A stretch of DNA of 64,000 bases from Bradyrhizobium guangxiense (GTDB taxonomy: Bacteria > Pseudomonadota > Alphaproteobacteria > Rhizobiales > Xanthobacteraceae). A model generated the notes under the pieces. It made no database searches. It saw nothing but the letters and a program-made list of their open reading frames with translations, and had not been told where the DNA came from. The translations under genes and the position numbers were made by a program. Below, piece after piece: positions 26,575 to 35,936 of this stretch (positions are counted from its first letter, which is position 1; each line of letters begins with the position of its first letter). Location of the stretch: contig NZ_CP022219.1 in assembly GCF_004114915.1 (NCBI RefSeq), positions 62,001 to 126,000 of the forward strand. Reading direction: 5' to 3'.

Positions 26575-28476
26575 ATGACCACCTCCAACTCCAAATTCCG
26601 CAGCAACAAGGAAGCGCCGACCGAGCCGTTCAAGCGCTCGGTGGCGTCCTGCCTGAAGGCGATCGCCAAGTCGCCGGAGCTCGACGTCTCCTTCGCGGCC
26701 GAGCGGCCCGGTCTTGCGCCGGGCAAGGCGCGGCTGCCCGAGCCCGCGCGAAAGATGACCAAGCGCGATGCCGCGATCGTGCGCGGCCACGCCGATTCCA
26801 TCGCGCTCAAGATCGCCTGTCATGACGCCAAGCTGCATCGCAAGCTGATGCCGGGCAATCCGCAGGCACGCGGCGTGTTCGAGGCGGTGGAGCAGGCACG
26901 GGTCGAGGCGATCGGCGCGCGCCGCATGGCGGGCGTCGCCAAGAACCTCACCGCGATGCTCGACGACCACTTCCACCGCGGCAAGTTCGACGAGATCACC
27001 GACCGCGCCGACGCGCCGCTGGCGGATGCTTTGGCGATGCTGGTGCGCGAGCGCCTGACCGGCCTCGCGCCTCCCACGGCCGCCAAGAAGATGGTCGACC
27101 TCTGGCGGCCGATTCTCGAGGACAAGATCGGCAAGCGGCTCGACCGGCTCGACAGCCTGGTCGAGGACCAGACCCGGTTCGGCGATGCCGTGCATGACCT
27201 GCTCTCGGCGCTCGAGCTCGGCGACGAGCGCAACGCCGACAGCGAGGACAACGACGACAACGACGAGAACCAGGACGGCGACAACGACCAGTCAGGCGCC
27301 GAAGGCTCGCCCGATTCCGATGCCGCGCAGGAAATGAGCGCCGACCAGGCGCAGGCGACATCCGAGGAGATGAGCGAGAGCGCGATGGAAAGCGCGCAGG
27401 CCTCGACCTCCGACACCTTCGACGACGGCGAGCTCGGCGACGACGAGACGCCGGGCGAGGCGACGCGCCCGAACCAGCACGGCAAGAACGAGCCGCGCGG
27501 GCCGGAATATCACGCCTTCGCGCCCAAGTTCGACGAGATCATCGCCGCCGAGGACCTCTGCGACCATGACGAGCTGGAGCGCCTGCGCGCCTATCTCGAC
27601 AAGCAGCTGGCGCATCTTCAAGGAATCGTCGCCCGCCTCGCCAACCGGCTGCAGCGCCGGCTGATGGCGCAGCAGAACCGCGCCTGGGAGTTCGACCTCG
27701 AAGAGGGCATCCTCGACCCCGCGCGGCTGTCGCGCGTCGTCACCGATCCCTATCACCCGCTGTCCTTCATGCACGAGAAGGAGGCGACGTTCCGCGACAC
27801 CGTGGTGACGCTGCTGCTCGACAATTCCGGCTCGATGCGCGGACGCCCGATCACGGTCGCCGCCACCTGCGCCGACATCCTCGCGCGCACGTTGGAGCGT
27901 TGCGGCGTCAAGGTCGAAATTCTCGGCTTCACCACGCGCGCCTGGAAGGGCGGGCAATCGCGCGAGGCCTGGCTTGCGGCCGGCAAGCCGGCCAATCCCG
28001 GCCGCCTCAACGATCTCCGCCACATCATCTACAAATCGGCGGATGCTCCGTGGCGTCGTGCGCGAAAAAATCTCGGCCTGATGATGCGCGAGGGTCTGCT
28101 GAAGGAGAACATCGACGGCGAGGCGCTGGACTGGGCGCACAAGCGCCTGCTCGGCCGGCCCGAGCAGCGCAAGATCCTGATGATGATCTCGGACGGCGCG
28201 CCGGTCGACGATTCCACGCTGTCGGTTAATCCCGGCAATTATCTCGAGCGGCATCTGCGTCACATCATCGAGGAGATCGAGACCCGCTCGCCGGTCGAGC
28301 TGATCGCGATCGGCATCGGCCATGACGTAACGCGCTACTATCGCCGCGCGGTGACGATCGTGGATGCCGAGGAGCTTGGCGGCGCCATCACCGAGAAGCT
28401 CGCCGAGCTGTTCAGCGAGACCAACACCGCACCCACGCAAGCGCCCGCTCGCCCGCGACGCAAATTGCATTCGTGA
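26575..28476 (+). CDS. cobT: Cobaltochelatase subunit CobT
   Basis: The 633-residue partner of CobS. An N-terminal region (1-210) is followed by a very acidic linker (about 220-300, many Asp/Glu/Ser/Asn) and a von Willebrand A-like domain with the metal-binding motif DNSGSMRG near 418-425 and a Thr/Asp pair further on. CobS and CobT form a ring complex that couples ATP hydrolysis to cobalt insertion. The stop overlaps the start of the next gene (GTGA). Confidence 0.96.
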   Translation: MTTSNSKFRSNKEAPTEPFKRSVASCLKAIAKSPELDVSFAAERPGLAPGKARLPEPARKMTKRDAAIVRGHADSIALKIACHDAKLHRKLMPGNPQARGVFEAVEQARVEAIGARRMAGVAKNLTAMLDDHFHRGKFDEITDRADAPLADALAMLVRERLTGLAPPTAAKKMVDLWRPILEDKIGKRLDRLDSLVEDQTRFGDAVHDLLSALELGDERNADSEDNDDNDENQDGDNDQSGAEGSPDSDAAQEMSADQAQATSEEMSESAMESAQASTSDTFDDGELGDDETPGEATRPNQHGKNEPRGPEYHAFAPKFDEIIAAEDLCDHDELERLRAYLDKQLAHLQGIVARLANRLQRRLMAQQNRAWEFDLEEGILDPARLSRVVTDPYHPLSFMHEKEATFRDTVVTLLLDNSGSMRGRPITVAATCADILARTLERCGVKVEILGFTTRAWKGGQSREAWLAAGKPANPGRLNDLRHIIYKSADAPWRRARKNLGLMMREGLLKENIDGEALDWAHKRLLGRPEQRKILMMISDGAPVDDSTLSVNPGNYLERHLRHIIEEIETRSPVELIAIGIGHDVTRYYRRAVTIVDAEELGGAITEKLAELFSETNTAPTQAPARPRRKLHS

Positions 28477-29579
28477 GCACGCTTTCATCCCGCCGCAGCT
28501 TCCTTACGCACGCGGCGGCGGGATTCTCCACCCTCGCCCTCTCTCGCCACGCGCTGGCGCAAGGCGCGGCCGAGCCGCCATCGCGCGCGCTTGCGATCGA
28601 GAACGCCGTCACCGAGCCCGTCAGGGTCGAGGTCAATGCGCGCGCCATTCCCAGTTTCGAGCCGCGCGACCGCACGCGCACGCGCTTCGGTTCGCTGGAG
28701 TATCGCAGCGGCCTGGTGCTGACCTCGCGCTATCGCGGCTTCGGCGGCTTGTCCGGCATCCGGCTCGATGCCAAGGGCGAGGGGTTTCTCGCGGTCTCCG
28801 ACCAGGGCGGCTGGTTCACCGGCCGCATCCGCTATGCCGGCGGCAAGATGGCCGGCCTCGACGACGTCGAGGCCGCGCCGCTGCTCGGTGCCGAGGGGCG
28901 GCCGATCACGGACAAGCGCCTGTGGTGGGATTCGGAATCGATCGCGCGCGACGGCAATGTCGTCTATGTCGGGCTCGAGCGCGTCAACCAGATCCTGCGC
29001 TACGATTTCTCCAAAGGCGGCACGCACGCGCGCGGCGAGGTGATCCCGGTGCCGCCGGGCGTGCGCAGGCTGCCCTCCAACAAGGGGTTGGAGGCACTCG
29101 TCGTCGTGCCCAAAGAAAAGGACAAGGGCAAGGAACAATCCAAAGGCCAGGGCCAGCCGCTCGCGGGCACCCTGATCGCCTTCTCCGAGCGCGGGCTGGA
29201 TGCCGACGGCAACCTCACAGCCTTCCTGATCGGCGGCCCGACGCCGGGCCAGTTCAGCGTGCGCCGCACCGAGAAATACGACATCAGCGACGCCGTGCTG
29301 CTGCCCTCCGGCGAGATACTGATCCTGGAGCGCAAATTCTCCTGGTTCACCGGCGTCAACATCCGCATCCGCTCGCTACAGCTGAAGTCGATCGCGCCGG
29401 GCGCGCTGGTCGACGGCCCTGCGCTGTTCGTCGCCGATCTCGGCCAGGAGATCGACAACATGGAAGGCATCGATGCCCACGTCACGCCCGAGGGCGAGAC
29501 CGTGCTGACCCTGATCTCCGACGACAATTTTTCGATGCTCCAGCGCACGCTGCTGCTGCAATTCACGCTGGCGGAGTAG
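28473..29579 (+). CDS. Esterase-like-activity-of-phytase domain protein, Tat-exported
   Basis: A 368-residue secreted protein with a twin-arginine signal ([19 protein letters not shown], cleavage near ALAQG) and a phytase-like beta-propeller fold of the type named esterase-like activity of phytase. Segments such as [19 protein letters not shown] and NKGLEAL recur in the family. A Lys/Glu/Gln-rich insertion (about residues 213-227) is probably a surface loop. GTG start at 28473 overlaps cobT by four bases, indicating co-transcription. Function beyond a phosphoesterase-type fold is not established. Confidence 0.8.
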   Translation: MSTLSSRRSFLTHAAAGFSTLALSRHALAQGAAEPPSRALAIENAVTEPVRVEVNARAIPSFEPRDRTRTRFGSLEYRSGLVLTSRYRGFGGLSGIRLDAKGEGFLAVSDQGGWFTGRIRYAGGKMAGLDDVEAAPLLGAEGRPITDKRLWWDSESIARDGNVVYVGLERVNQILRYDFSKGGTHARGEVIPVPPGVRRLPSNKGLEALVVVPKEKDKGKEQSKGQGQPLAGTLIAFSERGLDADGNLTAFLIGGPTPGQFSVRRTEKYDISDAVLLPSGEILILERKFSWFTGVNIRIRSLQLKSIAPGALVDGPALFVADLGQEIDNMEGIDAHVTPEGETVLTLISDDNFSMLQRTLLLQFTLAE

Positions 29580-29586
29580 CCACCAC

Positions 29587-29630
29587 TGTCGTCCCGGATC
29601 AGCGCTGACGCTTGACCGGGGCGACAGCGG
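29587..29630. repeat. Short family-3 type repeat
   Basis: TGTCGTCCCGG ... CCGGGGCGACA with a central GCGCTGACGC; a minimal version of family 3, about 10 bases after the phytase-like gene. Confidence 0.5.
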
Positions 29631-29771
29631 AATGTGTGGCGTCATCTCGCGTCAAACCGTCATTGCGGAAATGCACGCCGTGGCTACCGGCCATTCCGCC
29701 GCGCGCCTAGCAATCGCCCGTGGGCACATTACACTCCAGCCATCGCCCCCATCCCACCGGAACTCCCCCGC

Positions 29772-30884
29772 ATGAGCGTCCTGTTTTCCCCGATCAAGCT
29801 GCGCGGCCTGACCTTGAAGAACCGCATCGTGGTGTCGCCGATGTGCCAATATTCGGCCGACGACGGCGTCGCCAATGACTGGCACTTCACCCACATCAAC
29901 AATCTCAGCCTGTCGGGCGCGGCGATGTTCTGCATCGAGGCGACCCATGTCGAGGCGATCGGCCGCATCACGCCGGGCTGCCTCGGGCTCTACAGCGACG
30001 CTGGCGAGGCCGCGCTCAAGCAGATCCTCGCCTCGGTGCGCAAGCATTCCTCCACGGCGATCGCGATGCAGCTCGCCCATGCCGGCCGCAAGGCCTCGAG
30101 CGCGCGGCCCTGGGACGGCGGCCAGCTGATTCCGGTCAGCGAAGGCGGCTGGCAGACGGTGGCGCCGTCGGCGCTGCCGCACAAGGAGGGCGAGGCCGCG
30201 CCGCTCGCGCTCGATGCCGCCGGCCTGAAGCGCATCCGCGAGGCTTTCGTCGACGCCGCAAAGCGCGCCGATCGGCTCGGCATCGATGCCATCGAGCTGC
30301 ACGGCGCCCACGGCTATCTCCTGCATCAATTCCTCTCGCCGGTCTCCAACAAGCGCACCGACGAATATGGCGGCTCGCTCGAGAATCGCATGCGCTTCCC
30401 GCTCGAGATCTATGATGCGGTACGCGCCGTCTTCCCGCACGACAAGCCGGTCGGCATGCGGGTGTCCTCGACCGACTGGGTCGAAGGCGGCTGGGACTTG
30501 GGCCAGACGATTGCATTCGCGAAAGCGCTGAAGGCGCGCGGCGTCGACTGGATCGATGCCTCCTCCGGCGGCGTCTCGCCGCTGCAAAAAATCCCGCTCG
30601 GCCCCGGCTATCAGGTGCAGTTCGCCGACGCCATCCGCCGCGAGACCGGTCTGCCCACCATCGCCGTCGGCCTGATCACGGAGCCGAAGCAGGCCGAGGA
30701 GATCGTCGCCTCCGGCAAGGCCGACATGGTCGCGCTGGCCCGCGGCATGCTCTACGACCCGCGCTGGCCCTGGCACGCCGCCGCCGAGCTCGGCGGCGAG
30801 GTCGAAGCCCCGCCGCAATATTGGCGCTCGCAGCCCTCGACGCAGAAGGCGCTGTTCGGCAAGACCACGTTCGGAGCGCGGTGA
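29772..30884 (+). CDS. NADH:flavin oxidoreductase (old-yellow-enzyme family, YqjM-like)
   Basis: A 370-residue FMN-dependent ene-reductase-type protein. Visible are the N-terminal LFSPIKLRGLTLKNRIV and MCQYSADDG (Cys/Tyr typical of the YqjM class), the HGAHGYLLHQFLSP signature with active-site His pair region, and the C-terminal GLITEPKQAE / LARGMLYDPRWPW FMN-phosphate part. These enzymes reduce activated C=C bonds. Start ATG at 29772; the in-frame region upstream is not coding-like. The stop is followed 14 bases later by a strong hairpin. Confidence 0.94.
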   Translation: MSVLFSPIKLRGLTLKNRIVVSPMCQYSADDGVANDWHFTHINNLSLSGAAMFCIEATHVEAIGRITPGCLGLYSDAGEAALKQILASVRKHSSTAIAMQLAHAGRKASSARPWDGGQLIPVSEGGWQTVAPSALPHKEGEAAPLALDAAGLKRIREAFVDAAKRADRLGIDAIELHGAHGYLLHQFLSPVSNKRTDEYGGSLENRMRFPLEIYDAVRAVFPHDKPVGMRVSSTDWVEGGWDLGQTIAFAKALKARGVDWIDASSGGVSPLQKIPLGPGYQVQFADAIRRETGLPTIAVGLITEPKQAEEIVASGKADMVALARGMLYDPRWPWHAAAELGGEVEAPPQYWRSQPSTQKALFGKTTFGAR

Positions 30885-30898
30885 GGGCGTGCTGCATG

Positions 30899-30921
30899 TG
30901 CGGCGCGACGCCTGCGCCGCA
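30899..30921 (+). terminator. Hairpin after the oxidoreductase gene
   Basis: Perfect 8-bp stem TGCGGCGC / GCGCCGCA with a seven-base loop, shortly after the stop codon. There is no T-run, so it may be a weak terminator or 3'-protecting stem. Confidence 0.4.
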
Positions 30922-31025
30922 CCTCTCTCACCTCCCGCCCTGCCTCCGTAAATCTCCTCAGCTTCCACGCACCGCAAAACTGGCCTAACCTTGCGCTCAT
31001 CCAGCTCCGCCGGGAGGGCGTGCTC

Positions 31026-31433
31026 ATGCATTTTCGTGTCCGCAAGACGGCTCATGTGTTCGAGCGTGTGGGACTTGCGATGGCAGGCGCGGCCTGCGGG
31101 CTGTTCATCGGCGCCTATGTGGGATCGGCGATCCCGCAGCTCACCACGCAGGGCTTCCTGCTGCTGATGATGCTGCTCGGCTGCATCGGCTTCTATCTCG
31201 GCATCGACACGCCGCAGATGCCGTTCGACGAGGCGCATAGCGAGATCGACGCCGCGGAATTCCTCAGCTCTGCCGGCACGCTGTGCGCCACGCTCACCGC
31301 CTTCGCCTCCGTCGCCGTCATCGTGCTCCGCCTCGATCCGCACATGGCCTGGACCTGGCTCGTCTTCATCGGCTGGCTCGCCGGCGTCGCCATGCAGATC
31401 GTGGCCGGCGCCAAGGCTAGGATGCGGAAGTAG
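31026..31433 (+). CDS. Small integral membrane protein, unknown function
   Basis: A 135-residue protein with four hydrophobic segments (about residues 15-35, 40-60, 82-102 and 108-128) and short charged loops; no signal peptide beyond the first helix. No domain is recognised. ATG at 31026 has a GGGAGG eight bases upstream. It stands alone, followed by a large palindromic repeat. Confidence 0.75.
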   Translation: MHFRVRKTAHVFERVGLAMAGAACGLFIGAYVGSAIPQLTTQGFLLLMMLLGCIGFYLGIDTPQMPFDEAHSEIDAAEFLSSAGTLCATLTAFASVAVIVLRLDPHMAWTWLVFIGWLAGVAMQIVAGAKARMRK

Positions 31434-31475
31434 GTTTGTTGTCGGAGAACAATCGTGCCGCCAGCACCGCTGCGT

Positions 31476-31632
31476 TCCCTCCCCCCTTGCGGGGGAGGGC
31501 TAGGGAGAGGGGTAGCCACACGACGCGCTCTGGCGAGTCGAACGAGGTTCTGTTGCGTCACCTCGAACGCAAGGCCCACCATTTGCTGGGCCACCCCTCT
31601 CCCCATCCCTCCCCCGCAAGGGGGGAGGGGGC
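31476..31632. repeat. Dispersed palindromic repeat, family 4
   Basis: A long G/C-block palindrome: TCCCTCCCCCCTTGCGGGGGAGG at the left is mirrored by CCTCCCCCGCAAGGGGGGAGGG at the right, with GGAGAGGGGT / ACCCCTCTCC inside. Similar elements are at 37951-38077 and 39168-39325. Confidence 0.8.
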
Positions 31633-31678
31633 AGAGCGGAGCGCTCGGCGGCTTCCGGTTACGAAAAAAGATCGCGCT

Positions 31679-31975
31679 CTAAAACACCACGCCGATCCGC
31701 GAGCCGCGTTTCCAGGCGATGCGGCAGCGCTTCTTGGTGTTGACGTGCAGCAGCTCGAAGCGATCGGGAATGCTCACCTGCCCGCCGAGATCGACGCAGG
31801 CCCCGCCGGGCGAATAGTCGATCAGCGTGCAGTTGATGACCGGCGCGCGCGGGCCGGTGATGATCTTGGCCTGGCGCGACACCAGGCCCGAAGGCTTCAC
31901 GCGGGCAAATCGGCGCGGATAGTGTGGCACGTCTCCTCCAGCTGCGCAGGTTTCGCGGCGTGTTCGGACCGCCAT
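31679..31975 (-). CDS. PilZ-domain protein
   Basis: A 98-residue, probably single-domain PilZ protein. The c-di-GMP motif is visible: RRFAR (RxxxR) followed by DYSPGGACVDL ((D/N)xSxxG). It is likely a small c-di-GMP receptor. The frame is open upstream for 32 more codons but ATG at 31975 (MAVRTRRETC) fits the domain boundaries. Its partner is unknown; the neighbours give no hint. Confidence 0.85.
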   Translation of the reverse strand: MAVRTRRETCAAGGDVPHYPRRFARVKPSGLVSRQAKIITGPRAPVINCTLIDYSPGGACVDLGGQVSIPDRFELLHVNTKKRCRIAWKRGSRIGVVF

Positions 31976-32117
31976 GATGACGCGCAGAAGATTCGATCCG
32001 GCTAAACCGCGCGGGAGAATTTTAATGAAAAGTGTCGGCGAAGGCAGAAAGCGGTGGTAGCGGAATGCCACCGTCCTCTCCAGGGTAGGACTATCGCATT
32101 GTGATCTTTCCTCCCCG

Positions 32118-32251
32118 CCATCCTTCGAGACGCCCGCCCTAGGCGGGCTCCTCAGAATGAGGGCGGAGCGCGCGGCGGCAGTTTCAACGGGCGCTGATGC
32201 TGATTAGCCTCATCCTGAGGAGGCGCGTAAGCGCCGTCTCGAAGGACGAGG
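32118..32251. repeat. Dispersed palindromic repeat, family 1 (paired)
   Basis: Two facing units: CATCCTTCGAGACGCCCGC ... GGGCTCCTCAGAATGAGG and CCTCATCCTGAGGAGGCGCG ... CTCGAAGGACGAGG. The right unit and the space between the two encode the C-terminal tail of the DUF2235 protein. Confidence 0.8.
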
Positions 32252-33627
32252 CGTGCGCGCAAGCTGCGGCAGCACGGGTCAAAGCCCGCCCCCCATCCCC
32301 CCGTCACGATCTCCTCCGCCGCCACTCCCGCTGCCAGATCCACCCCCGGCTCCACCGGCATCGGCACCGTCACATAGTCCTTCGGCAGGTTGACCGGCCG
32401 GTAATCCGGCTCCACCGCCATCCGCTTCAGCACGCTCTCATGCACATGCGCGCCGTCGGGGATGACGCGCGGCTCGCAATCGGGGATGTAGAAGCCGAGC
32501 ACCACCGTCCGGTCGGGCCACTCCTTGTATTTCGCGCGTTTGGGCAGGAATTCCAGCACCCGCCAGCCCGGCGTCATCGAATCGTGCAGCACGCCGGTCT
32601 TGCCGGTGGTGGCCGGCGCGACATAGCTGAACGGCGAGTTCTTGCGCTGGATGCCCCAGGCGAGCTGCTTGACGGTCGCGGGGTTGAAGTTCAGCCCCGC
32701 CTTCTCCGCTTCCGCGATCATCCACAGCAGCGGATATTTCGACTCCCCGCTCTCGACTTCCGGATAGCCGCCGCCGACGTCGCTGTGCACGCCGGCGAAC
32801 CACACCTGCAGGATGTCCTGCGGCACCTTCTTCTCGTCCGGCACGTAGCGGTTGCTCCAGAACTCCTGCGGCTCCCGGTACTGCTTCAGGCGGAACATGC
32901 AGCGCCGCTCGTCGATCGCGATCGCCTGCCGGAAGATCCGAACGCTCGGGTTGCGCAGCGTGAAGGCCAGCTCCTCCAGGCTCGGCCAGAACAGCCGGTC
33001 GGCGCGCGGCACGATCACGCTCGCCACCGTGTCCCACACGCCGATGAAGTGGATGGTCGGCCAGCGCGTCGAGGTGATGCGCGCGAACTGGGCGGCGAGG
33101 TCGTATTGGTCCTTCGGCAGCGGCCCCTGGTCGTCGAAGGCAACGCCGGTGAGGTCCTCGATGTCGTTGCCGCGCCCGGTGCCGGAATATTGCTTGTAGG
33201 CGACGAGGCCGGAGCCTGCGAGGTTCGCCTGCTCCGGCCTGATCAGGCCGATCTTGTGGATCAGCCCCGCCAGCACGCGCACGGTGTAGGCCCCGCGCGA
33301 AAAGCCGAACAGATAGATCCTGTCGCCGGCTGAGTAATGCTCGACCAGGAAGCAATAGGCCGACAGCACGTTGTCATCGAGCCCGTAGCCGGTGGCGAGC
33401 CCCAGCACCAGGTTGATATTGGCCTTCAAGCGGTGCCACGTCGTCGGCTTCGTCACCGTGCCGACGCCGGGATCGTAAAACACCATCTGCCGCGGCTGTG
33501 TCTTCTCCGTCTTGCGCAGGCAGCGATAGAGCTTCAGGACGTTGGAGATGTTCTCGCTGATCTCGTTGCCGGTGCCGTCACAGCAGATGACGAGGTTTTT
33601 CGGCTCGGGTTTGGATGCGTGATCCAT
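32152..33627 (-). CDS. DUF2235 (alpha/beta-hydrolase, phospholipase-like) protein
   Basis: A 491-residue protein with the DUF2235 pattern: CCDGTGNE near the N-terminus (residues 15-22), the nucleophile elbow GFSRG (108-112) with Ser, and a later catalytic Asp/His region (HSDVGGGY). This family includes Tle1-type phospholipase effectors and stand-alone hydrolases. No secretion signal or type VI genes are next to it. The last 35 residues come from a family-1 repeat, so the natural stop was probably lost. Confidence 0.9.
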   Translation of the reverse strand: MDHASKPEPKNLVICCDGTGNEISENISNVLKLYRCLRKTEKTQPRQMVFYDPGVGTVTKPTTWHRLKANINLVLGLATGYGLDDNVLSAYCFLVEHYSAGDRIYLFGFSRGAYTVRVLAGLIHKIGLIRPEQANLAGSGLVAYKQYSGTGRGNDIEDLTGVAFDDQGPLPKDQYDLAAQFARITSTRWPTIHFIGVWDTVASVIVPRADRLFWPSLEELAFTLRNPSVRIFRQAIAIDERRCMFRLKQYREPQEFWSNRYVPDEKKVPQDILQVWFAGVHSDVGGGYPEVESGESKYPLLWMIAEAEKAGLNFNPATVKQLAWGIQRKNSPFSYVAPATTGKTGVLHDSMTPGWRVLEFLPKRAKYKEWPDRTVVLGFYIPDCEPRVIPDGAHVHESVLKRMAVEPDYRPVNLPKDYVTVPMPVEPGVDLAAGVAAEEIVTGGWGAGFDPCCRSLRARLVLRDGAYAPPQDEANQHQRPLKLPPRAPPSF

Positions 33628-33960
33628 GGGATGCGCTCCGGCGAATGCTACCCCGGCGAGTATAGCCGAATCGCGCGACGGCGAGGAGACGATGCTGTCT
33701 CACCCTCCCCTGGAGGGTGGGGCTATCGCAGATGGGAGTGATATCGCCTGCGGCCATCCTTCGAGACGCCCGCCCTTGGCGGGCCCTCAGGATGAGGACC
33801 GAATGCGTTTCGCTGATCCAACGGACTCCGATGCTGCTTAGCCTCATCCTGAGGAGACCGCTGAAAGCGGTCGTCTCGAAGGACGAGGCGCGCGCTCAGC
33901 TCGCGCAAAGCGCCACACGCGATTCCTCTCCCCGCAAGCGGGGAGAGGCGAAAGAAGCCC
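33628..33960. other. Repeat-dominated intergenic region
   Basis: 333 bases upstream of the DUF2235 gene. Contents: a short family-4-like palindrome near 33702-33722, a paired family-1 repeat at 33754-33889 and a C/G-block hairpin near 33929-33952. No gene is supported. Confidence 0.6.
33754..33889. repeat. Dispersed palindromic repeat, family 1 (paired)
   Basis: Facing units with CATCCTTCGAGACGCCCGCCC ... CCTCAGGATGAGG and CCTCATCCTGAGGAGACCGC ... TCTCGAAGGACGAGG. Nearly the same layout as the copy at 32118-32251, 1.6 kb away. Confidence 0.75.
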
Positions 33961-34302
33961 CTACTTCTTCTTCGCCGGTCCGAAATTCGGCTGCCAGGCC
34001 GCCTCCTTGCGGCTCGGGGCGGCCGCGATCACCTTGGCCTTGTCCTTCTTCGGTTTCTTGGCTTCGCGATTGCCGCGTTGCTGTCCCTTGGCCATGTCGC
34101 TCTCCTGTGGTTCGAGTTCGCCGAGTTCGTCCGCCTGCAGCACGCGCCCGCGCGGCGTGCAGACGCGCACGTCCATGTAGCCATCGCGCAGCAGCTTGCG
34201 CCCCAGCCGCAACGCGACAGTGGCGCTGCCGCGTCCGAGATTGGCGCTGCCATATTCGTTCGTTCCGCTGACGAGGTAGGGCACGCGCGTGGCTCTAGCC
34301 AT
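33961..34302 (-). CDS. Small hypothetical protein (possible read-through fusion of two small genes)
   Basis: A 113-residue frame starting MARATRVPYLVSGTNEYG and ending in a very basic tail (KKPKKDKAKV, then GPAKKK). At residue 70 there is an internal ATG (34095, MAKGQQRGNREAKK) with AGGAG seven bases upstream, which would give a 44-residue Lys/Ala-rich protein. Both parts look like separate small rhizobial proteins; here they share a frame with no stop between, so either one protein or two may be made. Overlaps the preceding 32-residue gene. Confidence 0.6.
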   Translation of the reverse strand: MARATRVPYLVSGTNEYGSANLGRGSATVALRLGRKLLRDGYMDVRVCTPRGRVLQADELGELEPQESDMAKGQQRGNREAKKPKKDKAKVIAAAPSRKEAAWQPNFGPAKKK

Positions 34303-34393
34303 TGAGCAGGGCCGCCGCGCAGACCAGGAGAAGCAGGAACAGCGGAACGATGACCGGCGGCACGATCCACTCCGAGGCGCGAAAACGCGGCAT
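34295..34393 (-). CDS. 32-residue membrane peptide
   Basis: MPRFRASEWIVPPVIVP then a run of Leu/Val to ALLNG: one hydrophobic helix after a short basic N-terminus. ATG at 34393 has AGGAG six bases upstream; the TAG stop overlaps the start of the next gene by eight bases. The size, strong ribosome-binding site and gene overlap argue for a translated peptide, although none of this proves function. Confidence 0.55.
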   Translation of the reverse strand: MPRFRASEWIVPPVIVPLFLLLLVCAAALLNG

Positions 34394-34698
34394 CGCATGC
34401 TCCTGTATCGGCACGACGAGCGCGTGCCCTGGCGACTGATGTGACGGCGGGAGCGCACGTGACCCTCAGTCACCGGTCGATGCCGTAGCGGGAGATGCGG
34501 TGATGGATGCGAGCCTACGCCTGACGCTTCGCAATAGCGAGGACTAAAACGCCGCGCGCAGCCACAGCATTGTCGAGCGAAGTGAGGACCGGTTCGCGTC
34601 AACTGGCCATGATAATGCTGGCTATTGCTGCAAAGGAGGCGCATGGTTGCAATCACCGGCGTCGGTTTGGGGCCGCTGTCGCAGCAAGGCAGGCGTGC
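34394..34698. other. Intergenic region between opposed small-gene groups
   Basis: 305 bases that separate the minus-strand tiny genes from a plus-strand pair. Nothing coding-like is supported on either strand; it should carry promoters for both directions. Confidence 0.4.
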
Positions 34699-34965
34699 AT
34701 GACCATCCGTTCGCGGCGGGAAACCGTCACGTTTAGGCATCCGTTCCGCATTCACGGCGTCGAGCGCGTGCTGCCCGCCGGGGCCTATCAGGTGATTGCC
34801 GACGAGGAGAGGATCGACAGCGACATCGTCTCGGCCTGGCGCCGCGTCGGCACCTCGATCATCGTGCCCGTGGAAGGCGTGCTTGGCTCGGTCGAGATGC
34901 TCTCGATCCGCGCGGCCGACCTAGCCTCCGCGATCGCCGTCGATGCGAGCGTCGCCAATGACTGA
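34699..34965 (+). CDS. Small hypothetical protein
   Basis: An 88-residue protein (MTIRSRRETVTFRHPFRIHG). The segment FRHPFRIHGVERVLPAGAYQV followed by EERIDSD is characteristic of a small beta-rich rhizobial family without an assigned function. The stop overlaps the start of the next gene, so they are translationally coupled. ATG at 34699. Confidence 0.65.
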   Translation: MTIRSRRETVTFRHPFRIHGVERVLPAGAYQVIADEERIDSDIVSAWRRVGTSIIVPVEGVLGSVEMLSIRAADLASAIAVDASVAND

Positions 34966-35254
34966 TCATCCCGTCGATCTCGACAAGCATCGCGGCATGG
35001 CTGCGCAGAAGGCGACCGATTTGCGCCGCGCGCTGGCCGAGGTCGAGAACAATGTCCGGCAGCTGCGCGAGCGCGAGGCCGATCTCGAAAACCACCTGAT
35101 GACGGTGCCCGCCGCCTCCTGGGCCGAGGCCGCGGTGAAGGCGCGCTATCTGCTCAACCTCTATGCCGCCAGCCTCCCCGTCGAGGACACGCGCCACCGC
35201 GCGCTGGTGGCCGCGATGTTCGACGATTTCGCCCGGCTGTCGGAGGAGAGCTGA
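34958..35254 (+). CDS. Small helical hypothetical protein
   Basis: A 98-residue protein with a coiled-coil-like middle (LRRALAEVENNVRQLRERE). No known domain. Its ATG overlaps the end of the preceding gene by eight bases. The helical, charged character and the coupling suggest partnership with that neighbour, which is inference. Confidence 0.65.
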   Translation: MTDHPVDLDKHRGMAAQKATDLRRALAEVENNVRQLREREADLENHLMTVPAASWAEAAVKARYLLNLYAASLPVEDTRHRALVAAMFDDFARLSEES

Positions 35255-35339
35255 GGCGAGCTCGGCCGCTCGCGTGCCGTAAACGCGCGCAAGTCGCGGA
35301 CGGCACGCGGGCGGCCGGCCGCGGGGGGCACCTCATCCC

Positions 35340-35401
35340 GGCTTGTCGCGCCGAAGCCTAGGCGAAGGCGGGCTTGTCTCGCCGAAGCTGCGGCGACGGC
35401 G
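35340..35401 (+). repeat. Two tandem 31-bp units
   Basis: Unit one starts GGCTTGTCGCGCCGAAG and unit two GGCTTGTCTCGCCGAAG; both end GGCGA(A/C)GGCG. They lie just upstream of the DUF1488-type gene, within its probable leader. Confidence 0.6.
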
Positions 35402-35439
35402 CACGAGGCTGCGAACCAACCCACGCACAGGAGCCCGTC

Positions 35440-35718
35440 ATGACCCTCACCAGCGGCCGCTACATCGGCCTCGAATACGACCGGATGATCGTGCTGTTCT
35501 CGATGCAGGACGGCCCGCGCGAGATCGGCTGCGCGATCTCGACCTCGGCAATGGACGATCTCGAACGCGGCCCCAAGGTCGCGCCCGAGCACCGCGAAGC
35601 CCAGTTCACCCGCCTGCGCGACCGCATCGAAGCCTGCGCCGCCAGCAAATACCGCGCCTGCGAGTTCGAAGGCACCCCGCCGGGAATTGTGCTGCGGAGC
35701 ATTGATTTTCGGGGGTAG
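35440..35718 (+). CDS. DUF1488-family small protein
   Basis: A 92-residue protein with the DUF1488 pattern (YDRMIVLFSMQDG, then AISTSAMDDLE). No function is established for the family. ATG at 35440 has AGGAG eight bases upstream. It is the last gene of the small-gene patch before the AT-richer accessory stretch. Confidence 0.75.
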   Translation: MTLTSGRYIGLEYDRMIVLFSMQDGPREIGCAISTSAMDDLERGPKVAPEHREAQFTRLRDRIEACAASKYRACEFEGTPPGIVLRSIDFRG

Positions 35719-35936
35719 GGGGAGGTGGCTGCCGCGGAGGCGCTTTGTTCGCCTTGGGCCGATACCGATGGCCGTTGCCGTCATTAGCAGTTGACGAGGT
35801 CTTTGGGCGAGAGGCGCCGGCAGTGTGCGCATAATCCATACGATGCGCCTCCAGGGATGTTACCGGGCGAGCGTAGCGAAGATATCGATAGAAGCGAGGC
35901 CGCGTAGATCCCTTAACAGACTCTTAGCAGCGATAA

